A stretch of 64,000 nt of DNA from Halostreptopolyspora alba (GCA_003725585.1 RJMB01000004.1:124001-188000), one strand, 5' to 3'. Positions 36,511-45,514 are shown, counted from the first letter of the stretch. Translations and numbers: made by a program. The notes: a model not told the origin generated them from the letters alone.

Positions 36511-37827
36511 TCACACGGGGGGTGGCGTGTCGATCAGCCGTTGCGCGGCGCTCTTGAAACGGTCGAGGGCCACCTCGGGGGTGGTGGCCCCGGTGTGCAC
36601 GGCCTGGAAGACGGAGTTGGCGTCGCTTTGCAGTTGCGCGGCTGATCCGCTGAACCACGCCTGGGGATCGAACTGCACGTTCTCGGCGGCCTCGCGATAG
36701 CCCGCCTGCGGTTCCAGCTCCTGGTAGTCCTCACTTCCGGTCACCGGGAGGTAGGCGGGGGTGTGCCCGCCACCGGCCCAGGTGAGGCTGTTGCGCAGCA
36801 TCCACGCGGCGTAGGCGACGGCCGCGTTCTCCGCCTCCCGGTCGGGGGTCCTGCGGTAGGGCAGTACGAAGGCGTGTGAGTCCCCCTGCCCCAGTGGGTC
36901 ACCGAAGACGGCGGGGAAGGGGCGCATACCGAAGTCCATACCGGCGTCCCGCAGGGTCGGCAGCTCCCAGTTGCCGCCGAACATCAACCCGGCGATCTCG
37001 TTCTGGAAGTTGGCCGGGGTGCCGGGCGCGTCGGAGGCGCGGGGGGCCAATCCCTCCTCGGAGACCCGCCGCAGGAAGTCAAGGCAGCGCAGCGCCTTGT
37101 CGTCGTCGATGACCAGCTCGCCGTCGAATGTCATCTCCCCGCCGAGCTGGCGGTACAGCGACCAGAACTGGCGCCAGGCACCGGTCGTCTCCATCACGAT
37201 GCCGTACTGCCCGGTGGCCTCCTTGACCTCGGTGAGTAGGTCGATCAGCTCTTCTTCGCCGTTGGTCTCGACGAGCGTGCCGTCACCCTCGAGCACACCG
37301 GCGCGCTCACAGATCCTCCGGTTGTAGTAGGTGACGACCAGGTGGGTGTCGAGCGGAATGGCGTAGAGCTCCCCGTCCACCAGGCACTTGTCCCAGACGG
37401 TGGTCGGGACCGTGTCCTCGGTGATGCCGTGCTCGGCGAGCAGGTCACGCGGCACCGGGCTGATCAGCGTGCCCGTTCCCAGGCCACGCAGCCGCGAGAG
37501 GTGCACCGTCGCGATGTCGAAGGCGCGCCCACCCGCGGCGCCCATGACGAACTTCGTGTAGAAGGGGTCGCCCCACATGAACGTGGTGTCCTCGAGCTGG
37601 ATCTCGGGATGTTCCTCACGGAACGCCTCGTGCATCTCCATCAGCCGGGCACCGTCGCCACCGGTGAAGAGGTTCCACTGGCGTAACCGGGCGCGGCCCG
37701 AGCTGGTCGCGGCACCGGAGCCGCACCCGGCCAGGCCGAGCCCGGCTGCCGCGATCCCGGCGGTGAGAAAGCCACGGCGCCCGATCCGGGGCGCTCTGGT
37801 CGGGGTGTGTGTCTGTCTAGCGCGCAT
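36511..37827 (-). CDS. Extracellular solute-binding lipoprotein of the CUT1 importer
   Basis: 438 aa from ATG 37827 (GGAGAG upstream). Twin-arginine lipoprotein signal RRGFLTAGIAAAGLGLAGC followed by a Gly/Ser spacer. The mature domain is an SBP_bac_1 fold with RQWNLFTGGDGARLMEMHEAF at the N-terminus, DIATVHLSRL, and GGNWELPTLRDAGMDFG. It should deliver oligosaccharides to the two permeases encoded 28 nt downstream. Arabino-oligosaccharides are inferred from the neighbours, not from sequence. A 26-bp palindrome lies 71 nt upstream of its start. Confidence 0.87.
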   Translation of the reverse strand: MRARQTHTPTRAPRIGRRGFLTAGIAAAGLGLAGCGSGAATSSGRARLRQWNLFTGGDGARLMEMHEAFREEHPEIQLEDTTFMWGDPFYTKFVMGAAGGRAFDIATVHLSRLRGLGTGTLISPVPRDLLAEHGITEDTVPTTVWDKCLVDGELYAIPLDTHLVVTYYNRRICERAGVLEGDGTLVETNGEEELIDLLTEVKEATGQYGIVMETTGAWRQFWSLYRQLGGEMTFDGELVIDDDKALRCLDFLRRVSEEGLAPRASDAPGTPANFQNEIAGLMFGGNWELPTLRDAGMDFGMRPFPAVFGDPLGQGDSHAFVLPYRRTPDREAENAAVAYAAWMLRNSLTWAGGGHTPAYLPVTGSEDYQELEPQAGYREAAENVQFDPQAWFSGSAAQLQSDANSVFQAVHTGATTPEVALDRFKSAAQRLIDTPPPV

Positions 37828-37897
37828 GGCAACTCTCCTGCCTTGTCGTGCGCTGTTGCGACCCCCCAAGCCGCGTGCGTGTTCGAGAAGCGGGAGG

Positions 37898-37923
37898 GGT
37901 GGCGTTGCCCGGGCAACGCCACC
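37898..37923. promoter_or_regulatory. 26-bp perfect palindrome between araA and the importer operon
   Basis: The centre is GTTGCCCGGGCAAC, flanked by GGTGGC and GCCACC; there is no loop. It lies 60 nt after the araA stop and 71 nt before the binding-protein start. A loopless palindrome with central CG is more like a LacI-type operator than a terminator, but a terminator or insulator role is possible. It differs from the TGTTAGCGCTAACA sites further upstream. Confidence 0.5.
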
Positions 37924-37982
37924 ACCCGCGCGGATTCGTGCCGTCTTTCGTGTTGTCGGGTGGGGCGGGTCGGCCCCTCGGG

Positions 37983-39380
37983 TCAGACCTGGACGAACTC
38001 GATCCCGGTGAGTTCACAGAACACTCGCCAGTCAGCGGCGAGAGAACCGAGGTTCATCACGATGTGGTGGGTGCCCCCGTTGCGCAGCCAGGCGTCCATG
38101 CAGCCCCGGATCCCCGAGTCCGGGCGGAACTGGCCGTAGGGCATCTCCAGGGCCGGGAGCCGCTGGGAGTCCAGCACCTCGCCTTCGGCCACCACCATCC
38201 GGAAGCGTTCACCGCCCAGCGCGACCAGCGACGCCAACGTGGCGCGGCCGGGCTTGATACGGAACAGCAACGTTGGGGGGTCGTCGAGGTTCCCGATGGC
38301 CAGTGGCCGCTTGATCAGCCGCACCGGTTCGTCGTCACGGGCGACCCGCCAGTTCCCCTCCCCCATGTGGCTCATGAGTAGCGAGTCACTCGGGTAGTCC
38401 ATGGCGTACATCTCGGTGAAGTGGCCATCGCCGGCGAGCTGGTGCCCGGCGTGCACCATCGCGGCGGCGAGCACGTCGCCCTCCCCGGCGAAGCCGTACC
38501 CCTTGGCCATGAGGGAGGAGGCCGCCGCCATGGGTAGCCGGTCGAACCGGCCGTCCTCACCGATGGCGTCGAAGTGCGTGGAGTACGCCCGGCAGCCGTG
38601 CTCGGTGAGGAGCCGCTCGATCCCGAGCTGCATGCGGGCGTGGTCCTCGCGCTCCTTCTCGGAGAGCCGCCCGTCGACCTCGAACCGCTCGTCCTCCCAC
38701 CGCATGAGCGCGCTGACCTCGGAGGTGGGAAGCTCGTCCATCGTGCGGCGCAGCGCACCCGGCGCGATCGCCACCACCTCCGGGCCGAGGGCGCGCATCA
38801 GCGCGGTCTCGTCGAAACGGGCGTCCCCCATCCCGTTCATGGCGTAGCCGAACACGCCCACCCTGAGGCGCTTCCAGGCGGTCGCCGCGCGTGCACCCCG
38901 CGCCCAGCGCCCCACGCGTTGCCGGAAGACCTCGCTCGGCCACTCCTCGGTGATCACCTCGAAGGGCACCCCCGCGCGCACCATCGCGTTGGCGGTGTCC
39001 TGGGCACCGTGGATGCCCTGGTTGTATGTCATGTCATCCATGTCCCACTCGGGGGTCACCGCCGGGTCCGGCTGGATGTTGGCCAGGCAGACCGGCAGCC
39101 GCAGCTCGTGGAACACGCGCGTCACGCGCAGCGAAGGACCGTAGGTGAGCATCACGACCAGGACACCGTCGAGGTCGGCGTCCTCGAACTCGCGCACGAC
39201 GCGTTCGGCGTCGTCGCGGCCGCGCACCGGGGCGCCGGTGACACACTCGGCGACCCCGTCGAGGCTCTCCGCGACACGTCGCGCGTATGCGGCCTGGTGC
39301 TCGGTGATACCCGGGATCATGTCGTCGTACAGGGGCTGCATGATCCCCAAGATGCCGACACGCGGCAGGGTGTCCGTCAT
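37983..39380 (-). CDS. araA: L-arabinose isomerase
   Basis: 465 aa from ATG 39380 (GAGG at good spacing), slightly shorter than the 500-aa E. coli enzyme. Residues that bind the metal in AraA appear in order: Glu in GYGFAGEGDV, Glu in HFTEMYAMDYPSD, His in LLMSHMGEGN and His in GGTHHIVMN. The N-terminus VGILGIMQPLYDDMIPGI is characteristic of an actinobacterial AraA-like subgroup. Converts L-arabinose to L-ribulose in the cytoplasm. Starts 5 nt after araD. A related fucose-isomerase-type assignment is less likely because of the araBD neighbours. Confidence 0.9.
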   Translation of the reverse strand: MTDTLPRVGILGIMQPLYDDMIPGITEHQAAYARRVAESLDGVAECVTGAPVRGRDDAERVVREFEDADLDGVLVVMLTYGPSLRVTRVFHELRLPVCLANIQPDPAVTPEWDMDDMTYNQGIHGAQDTANAMVRAGVPFEVITEEWPSEVFRQRVGRWARGARAATAWKRLRVGVFGYAMNGMGDARFDETALMRALGPEVVAIAPGALRRTMDELPTSEVSALMRWEDERFEVDGRLSEKEREDHARMQLGIERLLTEHGCRAYSTHFDAIGEDGRFDRLPMAAASSLMAKGYGFAGEGDVLAAAMVHAGHQLAGDGHFTEMYAMDYPSDSLLMSHMGEGNWRVARDDEPVRLIKRPLAIGNLDDPPTLLFRIKPGRATLASLVALGGERFRMVVAEGEVLDSQRLPALEMPYGQFRPDSGIRGCMDAWLRNGGTHHIVMNLGSLAADWRVFCELTGIEFVQV

Positions 39381-39385
39381 GTTCC

Positions 39386-40054
39386 TCATTTCTGGCCGTA
39401 GGCGTTCTGGTAGCGGTCGTAGAGCGCGTCGATGTGCTCCTGGGGCAGCCGCTCGACGGGCCCGTGCTCGCGTGCCAGGTGCACGGTGCGGGCGACGTCC
39501 TCGCACATCACCGCGGCCTTGACGGCGGCCTTCGGTGAGTCCCCGATGGTGAAGACCCCGTGGCTGCGCATCAGCACCGCCGGTGAGCGGTGCCCGGTCA
39601 GTGTCGCGACGATGCCCTTGCCGATGTCGTCACCACCGATGAGGGCGAACGGGCCGACCGGGATGTCGGCGCCGAACTCGTCGGCCATCGCGGTGATGGC
39701 ACACGGGATCGGCTCGTTGCGGGCCGCCCACGCGGTGGCGTAGGGGCTGTGCGTGTGCACCACCCCGCCGACCTCGGGCATGGCGCGGTAGACGTAGGCG
39801 TGGGCGTCGGTGTCGCTGGAGGGTGAGTGGCGCCCGTCGACGAGGGCGCCGTCGAGGTCGCAGACGACCATGGAGTCCGGTGTCAGGTCCTCGTAGCTGA
39901 CCCCGCTCGGCTTGATCACGAGGAGGTCGGTATCGGGGACCCGGGCCGAGATGTTCCCACTGGTCCAGGTCACCAGGTTCCAGTGGAGCAGCTCGGAGTG
40001 CAGGGCGCAGACGTCCTCTCGGACGCGCTCGATGGCCTCGGTGGGGAGTGTCAT
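39386..40054 (-). CDS. araD: L-ribulose-5-phosphate 4-epimerase
   Basis: 222 aa from ATG 40054 (GTGAGG six nt upstream); a GTG at 40066 overlapping the araB stop is the alternative. Class II aldolase fold: SGNISARVPDTDLLVIKPSGVSYEDL, the metal-binding HTHSPYATAWAA, and SHGVFTIGDSPKAAV with the third histidine. It converts L-ribulose 5-phosphate to D-xylulose 5-phosphate. Sits between araB and araA within a few bases of each, so one transcript is likely. Confidence 0.93.
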   Translation of the reverse strand: MTLPTEAIERVREDVCALHSELLHWNLVTWTSGNISARVPDTDLLVIKPSGVSYEDLTPDSMVVCDLDGALVDGRHSPSSDTDAHAYVYRAMPEVGGVVHTHSPYATAWAARNEPIPCAITAMADEFGADIPVGPFALIGGDDIGKGIVATLTGHRSPAVLMRSHGVFTIGDSPKAAVKAAVMCEDVARTVHLAREHGPVERLPQEHIDALYDRYQNAYGQK

Positions 40055-40062
40055 GGTGTGCC

Positions 40063-41745
40063 TCACCTGGTGTGGTTCTCGTCGCGGATGCGGCGCAGCC
40101 GGTGAAGGGCTTCGGTGCCCCCACGGCCGAAGTGGTCGTGCAGGTCGGTGTAGATCGCGTAGAGGTCGTCGTAGCCGGCGGCCCGTGCCGGGTCCGGCAG
40201 TACCGCGTCGCGGGTGACGCTGCCCATCGCCTCGGAGGCGGTGGGAACGTCGGGGTAGGAGCCGGCGGCGACCGCGGCGTGGATCGCGGCGCCGAGGGCG
40301 GGTCCCTGGTCGGAGTCGGCCACGTGCAGCGGGCGGTTCAGAACGTCGGCGTAGGTCCGCAGCACGAGGTCGTTGCGTTTCAGGCCGCCGGCCACGGTGA
40401 ACCCGTCGACGGGGACACCGGAGTTCTGGAACGCGTCGAGGATGGTGCGTGTGCCGAACGCGGTGGCCTCGATGAGAGCCCGGTAGATCTCTTCGGGGCG
40501 GGTGGCCAGGGTCATGCCCGCGACCACACCCGAGAGACCGTGGTCGACCAGGACCGACCGGTTGCCGTTGTGCCAGTCGAGCGCCACCAGCCCGTGCGCT
40601 CCCACGGGCTGGTCAGCCACCTTGCGGGAGAGCAACTCGTGCACGGTGATCCCGAGCCCGGCGGCCTCGCTGACGTACTCGGATGGGGCGAATCCGTCGG
40701 CGAACCAGCCGAAGATGTCCCCGACCCCGCTCTGTCCGGCCTCGTAGCCCCATGCCCCGGTCACGATGCCGTCGCGCACCGCCCCGCACATCCCCGGGAC
40801 CTCGGCGAACTCGACCGCGTTGAGCACGTGGCAGGTGCTGGTGCCCATGATGGCCAGCATCTGGCCAGGTTCGACGGTTCGCGCGGCGGCCGCGGTGGTG
40901 TGGGCGTCGACGTTGCCAACGGCGACCGCCGTCCCTTCGGGCAGTCCGGTCAACGCCGCGGCGGCGCGGGTGAGTCCCCCGGCGCGCTCACCCAGCCGGG
41001 AGAGCGGGTGGGCGAGCTTGTCCGTGACGAAGTCGGTGAAGCGGGGGTCGAGCGCGGCCAGGTACTCGCGGGAGGGCCACGCGCCGTCCTGGTGGATCCC
41101 CTTGTATCCGGCCACACAAGCATTGCGGTTCTCGCTGCCGCAGAGCTGCCAGACGATCCAGTCGGCGGCCTCGATGAAGCGTTCGGCGCGGTCGTAGACC
41201 ACCGGGTCCTCTCTCAGGACCTGTAACGCCTTGGGGAACTCCCATTCGGCCGAGATCCGCCCCCCGTAGCGCGCGAGCCAGGATTCGCCGCGTTCCTCGG
41301 CGACGGCGTTGACGTCGTCCGCTTCGGGCTGGGCGGCGTGGTGCTTCCAGAGTTTGGGATAGGCGTGCGGTCGGTCGGCGAACTCGGGCAGCTCACACAG
41401 CGGGGTGCCGTCAGCGGTCACGGGCAGGAACGTCGAGGCGGTGAAGTCGGTACCGATACCGATCACCCGCTCCGCGGGTACCCCACTGGCGGCCAGGGCC
41501 TTCGGGACCGCCTGGCGCAGAACGGCGCGGTAGTCCGCGGGTACCTGCAGGGCCGTATCGGGGGCGAGGGCTACGCCCGAGCCCGGCAGCGTCTCGGTGA
41601 CGACGCCGTGCTCGAAGTCGTGGACGGCGCTGGCCAGCTCGGCGCCATCGGCGACCCGAACCACGACGGCCCTTCCCGACAGGGTCCCGAAGTCGACGCC
41701 GATGACGACATCCGCTGGATTGTTAGCGCTAACATTTGGACTCAT
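40063..41745 (-). CDS. araB: L-ribulokinase
   Basis: 560 aa, the usual AraB length. FGGY-kinase features are the N-terminal phosphate loop GVDFGTLSGRAVVV, the ribulokinase insert GYKGIHQDGAWPS, the ATP-site MGTSTCHVLNA and the late FTVAGGLKRNDLVLRTYADVL. Phosphorylates L-ribulose with ATP. The first codons (N-V-S-A-N) are encoded by a perfect 14-bp LacI-type operator, so repressor binding and initiation overlap. First gene of araBDA, 26 nt after the regulator gene. Confidence 0.93.
   Translation of the reverse strand: MSPNVSANNPADVVIGVDFGTLSGRAVVVRVADGAELASAVHDFEHGVVTETLPGSGVALAPDTALQVPADYRAVLRQAVPKALAASGVPAERVIGIGTDFTASTFLPVTADGTPLCELPEFADRPHAYPKLWKHHAAQPEADDVNAVAEERGESWLARYGGRISAEWEFPKALQVLREDPVVYDRAERFIEAADWIVWQLCGSENRNACVAGYKGIHQDGAWPSREYLAALDPRFTDFVTDKLAHPLSRLGERAGGLTRAAAALTGLPEGTAVAVGNVDAHTTAAAARTVEPGQMLAIMGTSTCHVLNAVEFAEVPGMCGAVRDGIVTGAWGYEAGQSGVGDIFGWFADGFAPSEYVSEAAGLGITVHELLSRKVADQPVGAHGLVALDWHNGNRSVLVDHGLSGVVAGMTLATRPEEIYRALIEATAFGTRTILDAFQNSGVPVDGFTVAGGLKRNDLVLRTYADVLNRPLHVADSDQGPALGAAIHAAVAAGSYPDVPTASEAMGSVTRDAVLPDPARAAGYDDLYAIYTDLHDHFGRGGTEALHRLRRIRDENHTR
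41721..41734. promoter_or_regulatory. LacI-family operator inside the 5' end of araB
   Basis: TGTTAGCGCTAACA, a perfect 14-bp palindrome of LacI-type consensus with central CG. It covers araB codons 4-8. An identical copy lies upstream of the LacI-type regulator gene. Confidence 0.8.
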
Positions 41746-41771
41746 GGAGGGCTCCCGGGGGACGTGGCGAG

Positions 41772-42800
41772 CTATCTGGTCGACGGGGTCGCGGTGCTCT
41801 GGCGAGTGATCAGACGTGCCGGTACGACGTCACGCTTGGGGGCCGTCCCCGGTGAGTCGGACTCCTCCAACAGCGAGAGCAGCAACGCGATACTGCGTTG
41901 GCCCACTTCGCTGAAGTCCTGGGCCACCGTCGTCAACGGCGGCGTGAAGAACTCCGCCTCGGGGACGTCGTCGAACCCGACGACACTGACCTCCTGCGGT
42001 ACCCGCACCCCCGTCTCCCCGAGCGCGCGCAGCACCCCCAGCGCCATCTGGTCGTTGGCCACGAACACCGAGGTGACCTCGCGGTCCTCGGCGAGCCGCC
42101 GGCCCAGCTCGTAGCCCTCCCTGGGGCGCCAGTCCCCCGACAGCGGCTCGTGCACCGGAGCTCCGGCCTCCTCCAACGCCCGGCGCCACCCGGCCACGCG
42201 CCCCTCGGACTCCAGCCAGTCGTGCGGACCGGCGACGTGGTGGACGGTGCGGTGGCCGAGTTCGAGCAGGTGTCGGGTTGCGAGGTAGGCCCCACCGGGC
42301 TGGTCCACACAGACCACCGGCAGGTCCGGCGCCTGCCCGCCCTCGACCGCGACCACCGGCCGACCGTAGGGCAGGTCCACCAGACCGTCGACCACGGTAC
42401 GAAGCGGGGCGATCACGATATAACCCTCGACCGACTGCTGGGCCAGGTAGTCCATCGCCTCGCGGACGGCCTCACGGGTGACCGTCTGCAGGGTGACGAC
42501 GCTGAGGAAGTAGCCGGCCGCGCGGGCGGCCCGCTCGATCCCGCCCAGGGTGCTGGCCGGGCCGTACAACGTCGGGTCGAACGCGACGACCCCGATGACA
42601 CTGGTACGCCGGGTGACCAGGGCCCGCGCCGAGGAGTTGCGGCGGTATCCCAGTTCGTCGATCGCCATCTCGACCCGTGTCCGGGTCTCGGCCTTGACGT
42701 TGGGGTGCCCGTTGAGCACCCGCGAGACCGTCTGGTGCGACACTCCCGCGATCCGCGCGACGTCGGCCATGACGGGGCTGCGCCCGTTCGTAGCCGGCAT
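41772..42800 (-). CDS. LacI-family transcriptional regulator of arabinose genes
   Basis: 342 aa from ATG 42800 (a GTG at 42812 would add four). The LacI headpiece is MADVARIAGVSHQTVSRVLNGHPNVKAETRTRVEMAIDELGY, including the hinge helix SSARALVTRR. The C-terminal sugar-binding core follows, with IGVVAFDPTLYGPASTLGGIERAA and VAGPHDWLESEGRVAGWRRAL. Located immediately upstream of araBDA on the same strand with matching operators before itself and at araB. Expected to repress both until L-arabinose or a derivative binds. Confidence 0.9.
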   Translation of the reverse strand: MPATNGRSPVMADVARIAGVSHQTVSRVLNGHPNVKAETRTRVEMAIDELGYRRNSSARALVTRRTSVIGVVAFDPTLYGPASTLGGIERAARAAGYFLSVVTLQTVTREAVREAMDYLAQQSVEGYIVIAPLRTVVDGLVDLPYGRPVVAVEGGQAPDLPVVCVDQPGGAYLATRHLLELGHRTVHHVAGPHDWLESEGRVAGWRRALEEAGAPVHEPLSGDWRPREGYELGRRLAEDREVTSVFVANDQMALGVLRALGETGVRVPQEVSVVGFDDVPEAEFFTPPLTTVAQDFSEVGQRSIALLLSLLEESDSPGTAPKRDVVPARLITRQSTATPSTR

Positions 42801-42855
42801 GACACCCCACACCCTTCGTAACGCCGGGGAAACGTCGACGTGACGTGGACAACAT

Positions 42856-42869
42856 TGTTAGCGCTAACA
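42856..42869. promoter_or_regulatory. LacI-family operator upstream of the arabinose regulator
   Basis: TGTTAGCGCTAACA, identical to the araB site, 56 nt before the regulator start codon. Consistent with autoregulation and with control of a transcript covering regulator and araBDA. Confidence 0.8.
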
Positions 42870-43006
42870 GAGCCGGCGTCAAGGGGTACCGACGGACCAA
42901 CCACTCGGTGATCTCATCGCCTCGACACGCCACCGACGGCCTCGGCAGTCACGGGATCAACGCGGTTCGGCCGGGCCGCGCTCCTCAGCGAGGTTCGCCG
43001 GGCGCC

Positions 43007-44254
43007 CTACCCCACCAGGCTCGCGTGCCAGGCGGTCGCCGAGGTGTCGGTCAGGGAGGCCACCTGGTCGATGACCACGCGCAGGGCGGCCGCGTCGTCG
43101 GTGGCGCGCTCGTAGTCGGCGCGGAACGGGACCTCCAGGGTGTGCGGTGCGTCCGCGTGAACGGCCGCGACCAGTTCTGTGACCAACGCGCGCTCTCGGG
43201 CCTGGTGCTCGCGCGCCTCCGAACGGGTCATCACGTAGTGCGCGACGACCGCCTTGAGCAACGCGCATTCGAGCAGTTGGGCGCGCGGGACCACCAGGTT
43301 CGCGGCGTACCGGGTGAGACGCCCGGCCTCCGCCGTCTCACGGGTCGCCCGTGCCGCGGCACGGCAGAACCGGCCGATCAGTTCGCTGGTGAGGTTCTTC
43401 AGCGCGGCGAGTGACCGCATCCCACCGTCGAGCTCACGCGGCCAGAACGGCGCGGCCAGCAGCTCGGCGAACGCGTCCTCCAGCTCCCCGGTCGTGGCGT
43501 CGGTGTACTCGCGGGCGGCGAGCGCGCACACCTGCGCGCGATCCTCCTTCCCGCGTAGCGCGTCGATCCGGATCGTGCCGGCGTAGAGCCCGTCCTCCAG
43601 GTCGTGCACCGAGTAGGCGACATCGTCGGCCCAGTCCATGATCTGGGCCTCGACGCAGGTTCGGTACTCCTCGGTGCCGTCGCGGATCCAGTCGAAGACC
43701 TCGGTGTCGTCGGGGTAGCAGTTGAACTTGCGGGTGGCGCCCGCCTGCCCGCGTTGCCACGGGTACTTGAGCGTGGCGTCCAGCGCGGCCCGGGTGAGGT
43801 TGAGCCCCGCGCTCCGCCCGCCCGGGGTCAGCACCTTCGACTCCAGCCGGGTGAGCAGCCGCAGGCTCTGCGCGTTGCCCTCGAAGCCACCGCAGGACGC
43901 CGCGGCGGTGTCGAGCGCCTTCTCGCCGTTGTGCCCGAACGGCGGGTGCCCGAGGTCGTGGGCCAGACAGGCGGACTCGACCAGATCGGGGTCGCTGCCC
44001 AGCGCCGCCCCCAGTTCCCGGCCGATCTGGGCGACCTCCAGCGTGTGGGTGAGCCGGGTACGCGGGAAGTCGCTCGCCAAGGGGCGCACCACCTGGGTCT
44101 TGGCCGCCAGCCGGCGCAGGGCGAAGCTGTGCAGTACTCGGGCGCGGTCGCGTTCGAACGGGCCGCGCTGCCGGCTCTTGGCCGACTCGGGCGCCCAACG
44201 CTCACGGTCGTGTCCCCCGTATCCGGGGGGTGCTGTCTCTGAAAGTGCAGGCAT
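43007..44254 (-). CDS. dgt: dNTP triphosphohydrolase (dGTPase)
   Basis: 415 aa HD-domain enzyme. Metal ligands appear in order: LTHTLEVAQIGRELG (first His), ACLAHDLGHPPFGHNGE (the HD pair), and the late MDWADDVAYSVHDLEDG (Asp). DRARVLHSFALRRLAAKTQV is the family N-terminal signature. It hydrolyses dNTPs to nucleosides and triphosphate. In other actinobacteria, for example M. tuberculosis, it adjoins dnaG; here a 15-kb arabinose island separates the two. Confidence 0.92.
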   Translation of the reverse strand: MPALSETAPPGYGGHDRERWAPESAKSRQRGPFERDRARVLHSFALRRLAAKTQVVRPLASDFPRTRLTHTLEVAQIGRELGAALGSDPDLVESACLAHDLGHPPFGHNGEKALDTAAASCGGFEGNAQSLRLLTRLESKVLTPGGRSAGLNLTRAALDATLKYPWQRGQAGATRKFNCYPDDTEVFDWIRDGTEEYRTCVEAQIMDWADDVAYSVHDLEDGLYAGTIRIDALRGKEDRAQVCALAAREYTDATTGELEDAFAELLAAPFWPRELDGGMRSLAALKNLTSELIGRFCRAAARATRETAEAGRLTRYAANLVVPRAQLLECALLKAVVAHYVMTRSEAREHQARERALVTELVAAVHADAPHTLEVPFRADYERATDDAAALRVVIDQVASLTDTSATAWHASLVG

Positions 44255-44332
44255 GGTCGGCTACGAGCTTACGCGCGGGCACCGACACAACGGCCGGGCG
44301 GCTCGCCACCGGCTTCCGCGACGAGGGCGTGC

Positions 44333-45253
44333 TCAGACGGCGTGCACGTCGATGTCGCTACTGTCGCCGAAGATCCAGTAGTACCACAGCGACGCGGTCT
44401 CCCGGGTGATGTACCACAGCTGGGTCTCGCGCTCCTGCACCGCGGGCCCCGAGCGCGCCGGGGAGGTCGTGGCCTCGATCCCGAAATCGCCGGCGATCTG
44501 CCGGGACCTCAGGCTGTGCCAGGGATCCGACACGATCACCGCGTTCTCCCACTCCCGCGCCCGGAACGTGCTGGCCACGGCCTCGATACTGCGCAGCGTG
44601 TCGCTTCCCTCGCCGATCGCCACGACCTGCTCCTCGGGCACGCCCACCTCGACGAGCCAGTCGCGGCCGGTGCCACCCTCGGTGAAGTTATCGCCGGGCT
44701 GGTTGCCACCCACGGTGACGATCACGGGCGCGACCCCTTCCTGGTAGAGGTCGGCGGCGTGCCGTAGCCGGGCCTCGAAGATGGGGGACGGCCGACCGTT
44801 GTACTGGCTGGCCCCCAGCACGACGATGGCGTCGGAGCGTGGCCGTTCGTCCTGCCGCGCCGTGTACCAGACCCAGCTCCAGGTACCCGCGGGGATCAGG
44901 ATCGCGACCAGCGCGAGGAGCGCGACGAGCCAGCGCTTGCGGAACCGCCTGCGGGGTGGGAGCGAGGGCGGGGCGTCGCGGGGTGGCGGGGCGGGTGGCT
45001 CGTCCCCACCGCCGATGGCTCCGCGGTAGTCGGCGTGGGAGAACTCGCGGGTGCGGTCCGGGTGGCCGAAAGCGCTCGTCCCGTTGGTCCCGTTGGTCGC
45101 GTCTCGCCCTTCGGGATCGGCGGTGGGCCGAACGAACCGCTGCGTCCGCTGGTGATCGGCGCTTTCGCGAGTGATGGGAGGCACCGACTCCGCTGTCGTG
45201 CCAAACGCGTGGTCGTGGGACCCGTCGCCACGGTCATCCCCCGCTGTCCGCAC
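44333..45253 (-). CDS. YdcF/SanA-family (DUF218) membrane protein
   Basis: 306 aa. A 105-residue hydrophilic N-terminus rich in charged residues is followed by a basic stop-transfer and one helix (KRWLVALLALVAILIPAGTWSWVW). The DUF218 domain follows with SDAIVVLGASQYNGRPSPIFEARLRHAADLYQEG, VIVTVGGNQPGDNFTEG and IVSDPWHSLRSRQIAGDFGI. Family members are linked to envelope barrier function and cell-wall precursor metabolism; no specific reaction can be named. The long N-terminal extension is unusual and the GTG start has little spacer to its ribosome site, so translation may begin further downstream. Confidence 0.82.
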   Translation of the reverse strand: MRTAGDDRGDGSHDHAFGTTAESVPPITRESADHQRTQRFVRPTADPEGRDATNGTNGTSAFGHPDRTREFSHADYRGAIGGGDEPPAPPPRDAPPSLPPRRRFRKRWLVALLALVAILIPAGTWSWVWYTARQDERPRSDAIVVLGASQYNGRPSPIFEARLRHAADLYQEGVAPVIVTVGGNQPGDNFTEGGTGRDWLVEVGVPEEQVVAIGEGSDTLRSIEAVASTFRAREWENAVIVSDPWHSLRSRQIAGDFGIEATTSPARSGPAVQERETQLWYITRETASLWYYWIFGDSSDIDVHAV

Positions 45254-45480
45254 CTCTCACCCCCTGCGCCGTTGGTTGGATCCGACCGACGATAGCTGAC
45301 CCCGCGAGAATTGGCGTCCCGGAAGCGAACCGTGGTGTCCCCACCGTGGTGTCCCCGACGTCGCCGGAGCGTCTCCCGCGAGCACAGCGTACTCCACGAG
45401 ATCTATCACGGACAGAGAACACTCATGTCACGAATAAGCCACAAAACATTCGTGAACGACGGAAACGCGGCACAACACGT

Positions 45481-45514
45481 GGGGCGTGGTACCGACGTTT
45501 CGGTATCACACCCC
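45481..45514 (-). terminator. Hairpin terminator downstream of ppdK
   Basis: A 15-bp imperfect stem (one mismatch, one G-T pair) with a CGTT loop, inner arms TACCGA/TCGGTA, located 27 nt after the ppdK stop. No T-run follows. Confidence 0.65.
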
